In this document: one piece after another, positions 22,364-31,315 of the stretch
Layout of the letters: each line of letters starts with the position of its first letter
Position numbering within the stretch: position 1 is the first letter of the stretch
Program-made: the position numbers and the translations under genes
From: Sulfitobacter sp. OXR-159
Lineage (GTDB): Bacteria; Pseudomonadota; Alphaproteobacteria; Rhodobacterales; Rhodobacteraceae
Direction of reading: 5' to 3'
NCBI RefSeq assembly: GCF_034377145.1
Contig: NZ_CP139714.1
Location: forward strand, 1 to 35,426
DNA: 35,426 nucleotides
The notes under the pieces: model-generated
Seen by the model: only the letters and a program-made list of their open reading frames with translations
What the model was told of the DNA's origin: nothing
The model's database searches: none

Positions 22364-22419
22364 TTGTTGCGCTTTCTTGTTGCTCAATCAAGTGATTTCG
22401 CAACATATTTTTGCAACAA
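22364..22419. promoter_or_regulatory. res-like site of the second resolvase
   Basis: TTGTTGC occurs at 22364 and 22377 and its complement GCAACA at 22400 and 22413, forming nested dyads (28 bp between outer edges of the inner pair). This symmetric AT-rich arrangement just upstream of the resolvase start is expected for a recombination site and promoter controlled by the recombinase. Confidence 0.6.
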
Positions 22420-22701
22420 ACAAGGGGAGGGTAGGGGCCTGTGATCTCGATGCTCACGCGCCTGTTTTTCTTGGTGTTCTATGCTCCTAACGGGCATCCC
22501 GGCCTCACCGGGCAGGATGTGTCTCGCAACTGGCCGTTTTCACGCGGGACGCCTCCAATGGATGCATTTAGAGGCTTTATAGAACCTCCACCAGCCGGAG
22601 CTTCGAACGCTCGCCAATCACAAAATCGTGAATCCGTTAGCTGAGAGATACATTCTAGCGAACCGACCGGGGTCATCGCCGATCTAAACCGGTCCGCCGC
22701 G
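22420..22701. other. Intergenic stretch without a recognisable gene
   Basis: About 280 bases between the res-like site and the SpoIIAA-like gene. An open frame from 22441 has no ribosome site and no family features. This is probably the joint between the resolvase module and the metabolic island. Confidence 0.35.
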
Positions 22702-23067
22702 CTAGGCTCCGCGCGCCCAAGAGATGGCGGCGTCTCGTTCATCTTTGTCGAACCATTTCAGGTCGGCACCCAACACTCGGTCCGCCGCCTTCATCCCCCA
22801 TTTGATCCATTTCTGATCAGCGACCATGGCGACCCGCGAGAAGTCGTCGGCATGTCGGGTGTCTACTTTCATGTCCGCCCACATCGCCGCGGCACTTTCG
22901 TACCCCTCGAACGAAGCCATGAAGATGACCAGCGCCGGTTTGGCCTCTGCCCCTTTCAACTCGCGATCAAGCCATGTGTGCATGGTTTCGAAGTCTCGTT
23001 TAGACAGTTTTCCATTACATTCGAGCCCCAATACATCCTCGCCGTCCAGGTTCACTTCCTTCCACAT
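22702..23067 (-). CDS. SpoIIAA-like (STAS/SEC14-type) protein
   Basis: 121 residues starting MWKEVNLDGEDVLGLECNGK, with ALVIFMASFEGYESAAAMWAD and RVAMVADQKWIKWGMKAAD in the order typical of the SpoIIAA-like family, soluble proteins with a STAS/CRAL-TRIO-like fold of unknown ligand. AAAGGAG precedes the ATG at normal distance. It is divergent from the CDF-type gene, with a shared 228-base gap, so joint regulation is possible. In other bacteria such proteins often accompany stress or ion-transport genes; the role here is unknown. Confidence 0.82.
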   Translation of the reverse strand: MWKEVNLDGEDVLGLECNGKLSKRDFETMHTWLDRELKGAEAKPALVIFMASFEGYESAAAMWADMKVDTRHADDFSRVAMVADQKWIKWGMKAADRVLGADLKWFDKDERDAAISWARGA

Positions 23068-23215
23068 GAGGTTCTCCTTTCATCCAAGCCCGCAACGGGC
23101 TGCCTCGTCGTGTTTGCTGTTAGCCTTTCGAACTCCAGCATTGAACATGATCGCTGACGCTTGAGTGAGGCCGATCTTTCCCTGCCCAGACTGGAACCTA
23201 AATGACGTCCGCAAG

Positions 23216-23237
23216 TTCTTATTCTTAACAGTAAGAA
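23216..23237. promoter_or_regulatory. Candidate operator in the divergent gap
   Basis: TTCTTA at 23216 and 23222 is followed by ACAG and the complement TAAGAA at 23232-23237, giving a perfect 6-bp dyad plus an extra half-site. It lies 60 bases before the CDF-type gene in a divergent promoter region. The binding protein is unknown. Confidence 0.35.
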
Positions 23238-23295
23238 ACTCTCAGTTTGGGGGGTCGGCTCCCTTCGACATCAGAACCTATTTTTCGGACGTTAC

Positions 23296-23898
23296 ATGGC
23301 AGAGCAAAAGAACGCATCGGTAAGACGCGCACTGTGGATTGTGCTGCTGCTGAATCTGGCGATTGCCATAGGGTTCTTCGTAACCGGAGCCATCGGGGAT
23401 TCCAGCGGATTGATCGCCAACGGTCTGGACAACACTTCCGACACGGTCGTCTATGCCATCAGTCTCTTTGCGCTGACGCGGGCGGACAAGTGGAAACGAG
23501 CGGCCGCAAACGTCTCGGGGGGAATGCTTCTGCTGTTCGCAATTGGGGTTCTGGTGGATGCGGTCCGGCGCTATTACGCCGGATCAGAGCCACTCGGCGG
23601 GTTGATGATCGTGATGTCGGTGATTGCGGCCATCGTGAACGTGATCTGCGTCTGGCTTTTGAACAGGATAGACGATCCCGACGTCAACGTCCGCGCCGCG
23701 AATACGTTCAGCTGGAACGATTTCGCGGCGAATGGCGGCATCCTCGTTGCCGGAGGACTCGTTTGGTGGCTGGGCTCCAATTGGCCGGACTTGGCCGTCG
23801 GCGTCGCCGTTGCCGGTATATTCATCTGGGGTGGGTTCAAGATTCTCCGCGACGCCCATCGCGAGCACCACAAGGCTGTGCATGAGGATGATGAATGA
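23296..23898 (+). CDS. Short CDF-type cation transporter
   Basis: 200 residues with about six transmembrane helices and the layout of cation diffusion facilitators, but without the C-terminal cytoplasmic domain. The first metal site reads GLDNTSD (Asp45-x3-Asp49), as in the family. The second, usually HxxxD, is degenerate here (Asp142-x3-Asn146 in SWNDFAANGG). The end FIWGGFKILRDAHREHHKAV is His-rich. It may export a divalent cation, though the changed second site makes metal and activity uncertain. It precedes the respiratory operon on the same strand. Confidence 0.82.
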   Translation: MAEQKNASVRRALWIVLLLNLAIAIGFFVTGAIGDSSGLIANGLDNTSDTVVYAISLFALTRADKWKRAAANVSGGMLLLFAIGVLVDAVRRYYAGSEPLGGLMIVMSVIAAIVNVICVWLLNRIDDPDVNVRAANTFSWNDFAANGGILVAGGLVWWLGSNWPDLAVGVAVAGIFIWGGFKILRDAHREHHKAVHEDDE

Positions 23899-24043
23899 CC
23901 GCCGCTGGCCACCGGTCCGTGTTCGAAGCTCGCAACTCCACCATAAATCGACGACCTCGACGGCGCGGTTTTTCACCATGTTCCGGGACAGTATCCAGCC
24001 ATTCCTGATTGGAACCTCGGAAGACAAACAACGTTATATACTC

Positions 24044-24412
24044 ATGATGATCACGAGAAATTTCCGCCAGACAGCTTTGCTTCTTGTTACCATTCTGGGT
24101 TTGACTGGTCTGGGACTTGCGCTGTTCGAGCTTCTTTCTCCGACAAGCGGGACTGCCGGGTCGGCAGGCGCGACCCTCGTGTTGGTTTCCACGGCGCTGC
24201 TTGCCGCCACTGCGGCATTGCTGGCTTTCGTTCATTTGAAACGGTGGCTGTTCGGGTTGTTGCTCACATTGAGCGTCATCGACGCGGCGGCGACGGCGGT
24301 CGCGGCCTATTTCCTGATGGCCAATGTACTTGTGGCCACAATGCTGCTGGCGCTGCTTGCCGGTTTAGCTGCGGCCTTTGCAGGCAGCAGACAGGGAAGG
24401 ATGACAACGTGA
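24044..24412 (+). CDS. Small four-helix membrane protein before the PQQ dehydrogenase
   Basis: 122 residues with four predicted transmembrane helices (about 10-32, 40-64, 70-92 and 94-114) and no other motif. The start is uncertain: ATG 24044 or 24047, or further upstream at 23978; no good ribosome site is seen. Its stop overlaps the GTG start of the PQQ dehydrogenase, so it is coupled to it and may serve as a membrane anchor or quinone-side partner, as a membrane domain does in glucose dehydrogenase. That role is inferred from position only. Confidence 0.68.
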   Translation: MMITRNFRQTALLLVTILGLTGLGLALFELLSPTSGTAGSAGATLVLVSTALLAATAALLAFVHLKRWLFGLLLTLSVIDAAATAVAAYFLMANVLVATMLLALLAGLAAAFAGSRQGRMTT

Positions 24413-26295
24413 CCTACATTGCACGGACTCTTGCAGCCTTTCTTCTCCTCGCCGCGCCGGGTGCCGGTGCTCAGCCTGCCGACTGGACGACGTTCAACGG
24501 CAATCTTGCGGCGCAAAAGTATTCTCCCGTAAGCTCCTTCACACCCGAGACGGTCCAAAGACTTGAAAGGGTGTGGTCGGTTGAAACCGGGGACGCGGCC
24601 GACGGCAGCGACGAGCTGCCGCAAACCGTGTGGTCGGCGACACCGATCTACGCCAACGAGACACTGTATCTCGGGACTCCGTTCTACCGCATACTCGCGC
24701 TCGATCCCGCGACCGGCGAGGAACGCTGGTCCTATGAGCCCGAGACGGTGCTCGAGGCGCTGACCCAGCCCGCGTTGAAGAATCGCGGTGTGGCCTATTG
24801 GCAGAGCGGGTCGCAAGGGGTTTGCGAAAAGCGCGTCTACATCGGAACGATGAACGCGACATTGCACGCGGTTGACGCCGATACCGGACAGCCCTGCGCC
24901 GATTTTGGCGAAAGCGGCGTTCTCGACGTAAACCAGTGGAATACGGTCAACGACAATTTTCCGTTCTCTCTGCTTCAGCCACCTACCGTCGTCGGCGACA
25001 CCTTGCTGCTGGGTTGGGCCGGGAAGGACTGGGCCTATGCCGTCGCGCCGCCGGGCAATCTGATGGCGATCGACGCCCGCACCGGTGGGTTGAAGTGGGA
25101 TCTGTCCTTCATCCCGGAAGACCTGATACCGCAAACCGGCACCGCCAATATCTGGACCTCCATGGCCGCCGATCCCCGGCTCGGGCTGGTCTATGTACCG
25201 GTATCCTCGCCCAGCCCCAACTACTGGGGTGGCAACCGGACGGATCCGATTCCGCTGGCAACCTCGGTGACGGCGGTCGATATCGAGACCGGCGAGGTCC
25301 GGTGGAGCCAACAGCTCATCCGTCATGATATCTGGGATTATGACACACCTTCCGCCCCGACCCTTGTCGATCTGGAGAAGAATGGCGAGACGATCCCCGC
25401 GCTGGTTCAGACCACCAAGCAGGGTCAGATCTTCGTGCTCAACCGCGAGACCGGCGAGCCGGTCTATCCGATCGAGTATCGCCCCGTGCCCGCCAGCGAT
25501 GCGAAAGGTGAAAAGGCCGCCCCGACCCAGCCCTTTTCATCCGCGCTGGCACCCACCAACGATCCCGGAAAGCTGCCCGAGGTCTCTCGGCTGGCCGATG
25601 TGACGGGCTGGGGCCAGTGCAGCGACGATGTCGAACGTTTCCGCTACGAAGGGCTGTTCACGCCGCCTTCCGAACAGGGGACATTTCTATGGCCCGGAAC
25701 GGCCGGTGCCAATAACTGGGGCGGCGGTGCCGTCGATCCCAGAACAGGCATCCTCTACCTCAACTCCTCGCGAATCGTGCAGGTGATCAAGCTCATTCCG
25801 CGCGACACCTACGCTCAGGTCGCCGGTGAAAGCGGTGCAGAGCAGGGCTATTACGCGCAAGAGGGTGCGCCCTATGGAATCCAGCTTTACAACTGGACCA
25901 ACTGGGCCAATTTGCCTTGCTGGGCGCCGCCCTACGGCACCTTTTCGGCCTATGATCTGCGCACCGGCGACAGGCTCTATGAAGTGCCGTTCGGAATGAC
26001 GCAGCAATGGGGTTTCTACGGTCCCGAAAGCTGGGGCTCGCCGACGCTCGGCGGCCCGGTGGTGACGGCGGGCGGGGTCATCTTCATCGGCGCGTCGATG
26101 GATGCGAGAGTGCGCGCGCTCGACGCCCGGACCGGTACCGAGGTCTGGTCGGATCTGGTCGAGGCGCCCTCTGTCGCCATTCCTGCGGTCTATACCCACG
26201 AGGGGCGCGATTACGTCGTCTTCGTCGCCGGTGGCAACCCGATTCTGAAGCCGCAAGTCGGCGACCAAGTCGTGGCCTATGCCCTCGGCAACTGA
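24409..26295 (+). CDS. PQQ-dependent dehydrogenase (quinoprotein, eight-blade propeller)
   Basis: 628 residues with a signal peptide (VTYIARTLAAFLLLAAPGAG, cut near AGA/QP), so periplasmic. The rest is a quinoprotein propeller: DWTTFNGNLAAQKYSPVSSF, GTPFYRILALDPATGEERW, IWTSMAADPRLGLVYVP, IRHDIWDYDTPSAPTLVD, NWGGGAVDP and LGGPVVTAGGVIFIG. These match the group of membrane-associated glucose/quinate-type dehydrogenases without their N-terminal membrane domain. No cytochrome domain is present. The substrate (sugar, polyol or alcohol) cannot be told. GTG 24409 has GGAAGG ten bases upstream and overlaps the previous stop. PQQ synthesis genes are absent from the molecule. Confidence 0.92.
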   Translation: MTYIARTLAAFLLLAAPGAGAQPADWTTFNGNLAAQKYSPVSSFTPETVQRLERVWSVETGDAADGSDELPQTVWSATPIYANETLYLGTPFYRILALDPATGEERWSYEPETVLEALTQPALKNRGVAYWQSGSQGVCEKRVYIGTMNATLHAVDADTGQPCADFGESGVLDVNQWNTVNDNFPFSLLQPPTVVGDTLLLGWAGKDWAYAVAPPGNLMAIDARTGGLKWDLSFIPEDLIPQTGTANIWTSMAADPRLGLVYVPVSSPSPNYWGGNRTDPIPLATSVTAVDIETGEVRWSQQLIRHDIWDYDTPSAPTLVDLEKNGETIPALVQTTKQGQIFVLNRETGEPVYPIEYRPVPASDAKGEKAAPTQPFSSALAPTNDPGKLPEVSRLADVTGWGQCSDDVERFRYEGLFTPPSEQGTFLWPGTAGANNWGGGAVDPRTGILYLNSSRIVQVIKLIPRDTYAQVAGESGAEQGYYAQEGAPYGIQLYNWTNWANLPCWAPPYGTFSAYDLRTGDRLYEVPFGMTQQWGFYGPESWGSPTLGGPVVTAGGVIFIGASMDARVRALDARTGTEVWSDLVEAPSVAIPAVYTHEGRDYVVFVAGGNPILKPQVGDQVVAYALGN

Positions 26296-26386
26296 CATGC
26301 GACCGGGCCTCTTTGCCGGGCCAGAAGATTGAAACCTGCGCGGAATTCGAGCAGGGTGAGCATCGGACCACCGGAGGCGGAGAACA

Positions 26387-27403
26387 GTGACACCGTGCGG
26401 AACCCGGAAAATCGTGCCGCGCGCCGCGCGCCTTGCGCGGTGCTGCCGCCACGGACTTGACGCAGCCCCTTGCGCATCGCTTCCTGCCGCCATCTTGTTG
26501 GTCGTTGCATCGCCGGCGCGGGCGCACAGCGATGGTGCCCCGCCGTCACCGGCCGACTTCTGGACAATGTGGTCATTTCAGCCCTCGGTCCTTCTGCCGT
26601 TGGGGTTGGCGACCGCTCTTTACACCCGCGGTTTGCATCTTGCCTGGGCACGGGCGGGTCAGGGTCGCGGTGTGCGAACCTGGCAGGCTGCGTGTTTTGC
26701 GGGCGGGATCGCGGCGCTGGTCGCAGCCCTTGTCTGGCCCCTCGATGCGTGGGGAGAGAGCCTGTTTTCCGCACATATGGCCCAGCATATCACATTGATG
26801 GGACTGGCGGCGCCGCTTCTGGTGCTGGGACAACCGCTTGCGACGATGACCCGCGCCTTGCCGCGACGCTGGCAAAGGTGGTTCGGTGCGCTGGCCCAAG
26901 CCGCAGCCTGGCGTCGGGCACAGAGACTTCTGAGCGCGTCCGGTGTCGCCACCGCCATGATGCTGGGCGTTTTCCTGTTCTGGCACGCGCCGCGCGCGCT
27001 TGCCGTGGCGCTTGAGGACGATCTTGTTCATGCCGTCATGCACGGTTCGATCTTCGCTGCGGCCTTGCCGTTCTGGACCATGATTGCCCGGAGCGGGAAC
27101 AGAGGCTTCGGGGTGCGGATTGCCGCGCTGTTCGTCTGCTTCAAGTTTTCGCTGATCTTCGGGGCGCTGCTGACCTTTTCGGGTCGGGCGCTGTATCCGG
27201 CCTACGGAGCCTGGCCCGAAGCCTGGGGATTGACGTTGATCGAGGATCAGCAGCTTGCCGGCGTCCTGATGATGACGGCGGCGGCGATGATGTATCTGGT
27301 CGCCGCGCTTGTCGTCGCGGCCGCCTGGTTCGCCGCCATGGACCGGACACGCATTGCCAGCCCCTGCGACGCGGCGGCGGCAGCGAACAGGGCCGGATCG
27401 TGA
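26387..27403 (+). CDS. CtaG-like cytochrome c oxidase assembly protein (caa3 type)
   Basis: 338 residues. A basic start and hydrophobic signal-like segment precede about seven transmembrane helices with FSAHMAQHITLMGLAAPLLV, LFWHAPRALAVA, DDLVHAVMHGSIF and LIEDQQLAGVLMM, all typical of the Caa3_CtaG family. Members are needed for copper insertion or assembly of caa3-type oxidases. The conserved histidines in these segments are probable copper ligands. GTG 26387 has GGAG upstream. Its stop overlaps the GTG start of subunit II. Confidence 0.9.
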   Translation: MTPCGTRKIVPRAARLARCCRHGLDAAPCASLPAAILLVVASPARAHSDGAPPSPADFWTMWSFQPSVLLPLGLATALYTRGLHLAWARAGQGRGVRTWQAACFAGGIAALVAALVWPLDAWGESLFSAHMAQHITLMGLAAPLLVLGQPLATMTRALPRRWQRWFGALAQAAAWRRAQRLLSASGVATAMMLGVFLFWHAPRALAVALEDDLVHAVMHGSIFAAALPFWTMIARSGNRGFGVRIAALFVCFKFSLIFGALLTFSGRALYPAYGAWPEAWGLTLIEDQQLAGVLMMTAAAMMYLVAALVVAAAWFAAMDRTRIASPCDAAAAANRAGS

Positions 27404-28392
27404 GGGTGCCGGCGTCTGCACTCCTGCTTGCGGCGCTTGCCCTGGCCGGATGCGAAAACCCGCAATCCGCCTTCGATCCCGCAGGGGACGAGGCGGCACG
27501 CGTCCTTGCGCTGTTCTGGGTCATGCTGGCCGGCGGCGTGGTGATCTGGACCATCGTCATCGGCGTCAGCTTCTATGCGGTCAAGGTGCGGCCCGGGCGG
27601 CACAGCGAAAAGGCCGGGCTGCGGTTGATCATCTGGGGCGGCTGCGTGTTCCCGACAGTGGTGCTTGCGGCGCTGCTGGTCTGGGGCCTCGGATTGCTGA
27701 ACGACCTGCGCAGGCCGGGCGATGGCCCGACCATCGCGGTCTCGGGCGAGCGGTTCTGGTGGCGCGTCTCCTACGGTGTGACGGGCGCACCGGGCGTGGT
27801 GCGCAGTCTGCCGAAAGGCGGCATCCCCGGCGCCAACGAGATCGTCATTCCGCTTGGCCAACGCACCACGATCCTTCTAGGCAGCCCCGACGTGATCCAT
27901 TCGTTCTGGGTGCCGCCGCTGGCCGGCAAGATGGACGCCATACCGGGCCGGGTGAACCGGCTGATCCTGGAGCCGACAGAGCTTGGTGTCTTCAATGGGA
28001 CCTGCGCCGAATTCTGTGGGCTCGCCCATGCCCAGATGGGTTTCCGGGTGATCGTGGTGCCGCCCGCTGAGTTCGAGGCCTATGTGCGGGCGCAGGCCCG
28101 GCCCGCCGCCGTCACCGAGGGCCCCGGCCTCGATCTCTTCATGAAGAACGGTTGTGCGGCCTGCCATTCCGTGCGGGGCACGCCTGCCGACGGCACCGTC
28201 GGACCCGACCTGACACATCTGGCCAGCCGACGGATGATCGGCGCGGGCATCCTGCCCACCACGGCCGAGAACATCGCGGATTTCATCGCCTCGCCCGACC
28301 ATCTCAAGCCGGGGGTCGAGATGCCTGCCTTCGGCATGTTGCCCGAGGCAGAGACCGCCCGCATCGCCGACTGGCTGGGGAGCCTGGAATGA
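27400..28392 (+). CDS. Cytochrome c oxidase subunit II with C-terminal cytochrome c (caa3 type)
   Basis: 330 residues. A lipoprotein signal with lipobox LAGC (Cys18) and two transmembrane helices (~37-60 and ~78-100) precede the CuA cupredoxin domain. The CuA ligands are all present: His167 (VIHSFW), Cys202, Glu204, Cys206, His210 and Met213 in NGTCAEFCGLAHAQM. The C-terminal cytochrome c domain binds haem at CAACH (252-256), with a methionine ligand near MPAFGM. It takes electrons from periplasmic cytochrome and passes them to subunit I. It overlaps both neighbours by four bases. Confidence 0.95.
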   Translation: MRVPASALLLAALALAGCENPQSAFDPAGDEAARVLALFWVMLAGGVVIWTIVIGVSFYAVKVRPGRHSEKAGLRLIIWGGCVFPTVVLAALLVWGLGLLNDLRRPGDGPTIAVSGERFWWRVSYGVTGAPGVVRSLPKGGIPGANEIVIPLGQRTTILLGSPDVIHSFWVPPLAGKMDAIPGRVNRLILEPTELGVFNGTCAEFCGLAHAQMGFRVIVVPPAEFEAYVRAQARPAAVTEGPGLDLFMKNGCAACHSVRGTPADGTVGPDLTHLASRRMIGAGILPTTAENIADFIASPDHLKPGVEMPAFGMLPEAETARIADWLGSLE

Positions 28393-30929
28393 CAGACCGG
28401 ACAGCACCGGATGCACCCGATCAGGACGACCCCGAGGTGCGCCGCGGGCAGGAAGACAGGCTGCGCAAGGTATGGGAGACGCCGAAGGGCTGGCGCTACT
28501 GGTCGGCGGTGAACAATACCGAAATCGGCGTCTGGTATACGGCGGCATCCTTCGGATTCATGTTGTTCGCCGGTGTCCTGGCGCTGCTGATGCGGGTGCA
28601 GCTGGCGGTGCCCGAGAACGACTTCCTGACCGCCACCTTCTACAATCAGCTTTTCACGCTGCACGGCACGGCGATGATGTTTCTCTTTGCCGTGCCCATA
28701 TTCGAGGCGGTGGCGATCATCCTGCTGCCACAGATGCTTGGCGCGCGCGATCTGCCGTTTCCACGGCTGTCGGCCTTCGGCTTCTGGTGTTTTCTGATCG
28801 GCGGAATTTTCGTCAGCGGCTCGATTTTCTTCGGTGCCGCGCCGAGTTCGGGGTGGTTCATGTATCCGCCGCTGACGACCGAAGAAAAATTCACGCCGGG
28901 CCTCGGGCCAGATATCTGGCTACTGGGCCTGTCGTTCATCGAGGTCGCCTCGATCGCGGCGGCGGTGGAACTGATCGTCGGCACGCTGAAATGCCGGCCT
29001 CCGGGGATGCGCCTGAACCTGATGCCGCTTTATGCCTGGTATGTGCTGGTGGTGGCGGCGATGATCCTGTTCGCCTTTCCGCCACTGATCGCGGGCGACA
29101 TCCTGTTCGAACTGGAGCGGATGTTCGACTGGCCCTTCTTCGATCCGGCCCGTGGCGGCGACCCGATCCTGTGGCAGCACCTGTTCTGGATCTTCGGCCA
29201 CCCCGAGGTCTATATCGTCTTCCTGCCCGCCATCGCACTGGTGGCGATGATCGTGCCGACCTTCGCGCAGCGTCCGATCCTGGGCTATTCCTGGATCGTC
29301 CTGGCTGCCGTCGGCACCGGTTTCCTCTCCTTCGGGCTGTGGGTGCACCATATGTATACCACGGGCCTGCCCTCGGCCTCGCTGGGATTCTTTTCGGCCG
29401 CCTCCGAGGCGGTTGCGATCCCCACCGGCGTGCAGATATTCGTGTTTCTGGCGACTTTGCTGACCGGGCGGGTGATCTTTTCGGTGCCGATGCTGTTCGT
29501 CGCGGGCGCGCTGGCGACCTTCGTGATCGGCGGGCTGACCGGCGTCATGGTGGCACTGGTGCCTTTCGACTGGCAGGCGCACGACACCTATTTCGTGGTT
29601 GCCCACCTGCATTACGTGCTGATCGGAGGGATGCTGTTTCCGCTGGCCGCGGGTATCTATTACTACTGGCCGGTTGTCAGCGGCCGGAAACTGTCCGACC
29701 GGCTGGGGCGGTGGGCGTTCTGGATCATGTTCACCGGCTTCAACGTAACCTTCCTGCCGATGCACTATTCCGGGCTGGCTGGCATGGCGCGGCGCGTCTG
29801 GACCTATCCGGTCGAGCTTGGGGTCGGGACCGCGAACCTGATCTCCAGCGCCGGCGCTTTCATTTTTGCCGCCGGGTTTCTGATCATCGTCTGGGACGTG
29901 CTGCGCCCGCGCGGCGGGGAACCCTATGCAGACCGCAATCCATGGAATGCCGGCACGTCTGAGTGGCTGATCGAAATGCCGGCTGAAAACTGGGGTGTGC
30001 GCTCGGTTCCGATCGTCACCACACGCTATCCGCTCTGGGAACAGCCGAATTTCGCGGAAGACGTAGACAAGGGCCGGTTCTATCTTCCCGACGCGGAGGA
30101 AGGAAAGCGCGAGACGCTCATTACCTCGGTCCTCGACGGCACGCCTATGCAGTGCCTGCGGGTTGCGGGGCCAAGCTTCATGCCGATGATCGCCGCTGCC
30201 CTGACCGGGGCCGTGTTCATCTTCACCACCTTCAAGTTCTGGATTCCGGCCCTTGTCGCCATGGTGCTGGCGACGATTTCCATCATGGTCTGGCTCTGGC
30301 GCGGAACGGCGGCGATTCCCGAAAAGCCCGACAAGAACGTCGGTCTCGGCCTCAGCCTGCCGCTCTATGTCTCGGGTCCGAAATCGACCGGCTGGTGGGC
30401 GATGTTTATCACCATGGCGGGCGATGCGATGGCCTTTGTCGGACTGGCCTTTGGCTACATGTTCTACTTCACGATCCACGCCGATTTTCCGCCGCCTGGC
30501 ATGGCAGGACCGGGCACACTCTGGCCCGGCCTGTCACTGGGTCTTTTCGGCGCTGCCTGGGCGGCATCGCTGGGCGCGCGCAATCTCAATCGCGCCGGGC
30601 GGGTCGGTATCGCACGCGCTCTGATGGCGGGAGGCAGCCTGCTGGCGCTTGGCGCCGGTGCTGCCTTGCTCTGGGGGCCCTGGATCTATGGTCTCAATCC
30701 CGCCGATCACGTCTATCCCGCGACGGTCTGGGTGCTGGCGATCTGGACCGCCGTTCACGCGGCGGTGGGCAGCCTGATGCTGGCCTATTGCCTGGCGCGG
30801 TCGGTCTTCGGCAGGATGACGCCGCACCATGACGCCGACATCTCGAACGTGGCGCTTTACTGGCATTTCATGTTCGCAACCGCGCTGGTGACGGTGACGT
30901 TGCTGGCGTTATTCCCGATGCTGGTGTGA
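28389..30929 (+). CDS. Cytochrome c oxidase subunit I-III fusion
   Basis: 846 residues; about 1-510 is subunit I and 560-846 a subunit III-like domain. All redox ligands are present: His92 and His408 for haem a, His406 for haem a3, and His271, His320, His321 for CuB, with the cross-linked Tyr275 in GHPEVY. Glu273 places it near A1-type oxidases. Proton-channel residues are unusual: the K-channel Lys of PTGIK is Gln349 (PTGVQ) and the following Ser is Val352. The D-channel entry Asp121 is kept, but the two asparagines of that channel are Ile110 and Ser128. ATG 28389 overlaps the previous stop; a longer frame from 28152 lies inside subunit II. Reduces O2 to water. Confidence 0.95.
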   Translation: MTDRTAPDAPDQDDPEVRRGQEDRLRKVWETPKGWRYWSAVNNTEIGVWYTAASFGFMLFAGVLALLMRVQLAVPENDFLTATFYNQLFTLHGTAMMFLFAVPIFEAVAIILLPQMLGARDLPFPRLSAFGFWCFLIGGIFVSGSIFFGAAPSSGWFMYPPLTTEEKFTPGLGPDIWLLGLSFIEVASIAAAVELIVGTLKCRPPGMRLNLMPLYAWYVLVVAAMILFAFPPLIAGDILFELERMFDWPFFDPARGGDPILWQHLFWIFGHPEVYIVFLPAIALVAMIVPTFAQRPILGYSWIVLAAVGTGFLSFGLWVHHMYTTGLPSASLGFFSAASEAVAIPTGVQIFVFLATLLTGRVIFSVPMLFVAGALATFVIGGLTGVMVALVPFDWQAHDTYFVVAHLHYVLIGGMLFPLAAGIYYYWPVVSGRKLSDRLGRWAFWIMFTGFNVTFLPMHYSGLAGMARRVWTYPVELGVGTANLISSAGAFIFAAGFLIIVWDVLRPRGGEPYADRNPWNAGTSEWLIEMPAENWGVRSVPIVTTRYPLWEQPNFAEDVDKGRFYLPDAEEGKRETLITSVLDGTPMQCLRVAGPSFMPMIAAALTGAVFIFTTFKFWIPALVAMVLATISIMVWLWRGTAAIPEKPDKNVGLGLSLPLYVSGPKSTGWWAMFITMAGDAMAFVGLAFGYMFYFTIHADFPPPGMAGPGTLWPGLSLGLFGAAWAASLGARNLNRAGRVGIARALMAGGSLLALGAGAALLWGPWIYGLNPADHVYPATVWVLAIWTAVHAAVGSLMLAYCLARSVFGRMTPHHDADISNVALYWHFMFATALVTVTLLALFPMLV

Positions 30930-31315
30930 GGATGGCGATGCTGGGACTGGGCAAGACCGAAGATACGCTCTGGACGCTGATCGCCGCGCCGACGATCTGG
31001 GGATTTCACTTCCTGTTCAGCTATCTGCTGGTGGCCTGGCAATGCGCGCCTAACGGCGATCCTTTCCGCGGAATCGGCGGCACGCGGACACTGATCGGCG
31101 GTGTGACTTTGGTCTGCCTCGCCCTGATCGGTCTGATTCTGCGGCGCTCATGGCGCGAATGGCGAGCCGGTGAAGGCGATTTCCACAACAATCAGAATAC
31201 GACCGAGGCGCGCGAGCGGTTCCTCGAGTTCTCGACGCTGCTGCTGGCGGTATTGTCCTTCGTGGCGGTGGTGTTCGAGACCCTTCCCATCGCGCTGATC
31301 GGGGATTGCAGATGA
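30926..31315 (+). CDS. Small membrane protein of the oxidase operon
   Basis: Up to 129 residues with three transmembrane helices (about 18-38, 55-75 and 103-123) and a charged cytoplasmic loop (RRSWREWRAGEGDFHNNQN). Proteins of this size and layout often stand between subunit I/III and a cytochrome gene in such operons; function unknown, possibly assembly or a subunit IV analogue. GTG 30926 overlaps the stop of the fusion gene; ATG 30938, with GAGG before it, is an equally good start. Its own stop overlaps the next ATG by four bases. Confidence 0.8.
   Translation: MRMAMLGLGKTEDTLWTLIAAPTIWGFHFLFSYLLVAWQCAPNGDPFRGIGGTRTLIGGVTLVCLALIGLILRRSWREWRAGEGDFHNNQNTTEARERFLEFSTLLLAVLSFVAVVFETLPIALIGDCR

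Noticed and set aside
28920..30479. 519-codon minus-strand open frame
   Set aside because: Antisense shadow of the oxidase subunit I-III gene, with Arg/Gln/His-rich composition typical of reversed membrane genes.
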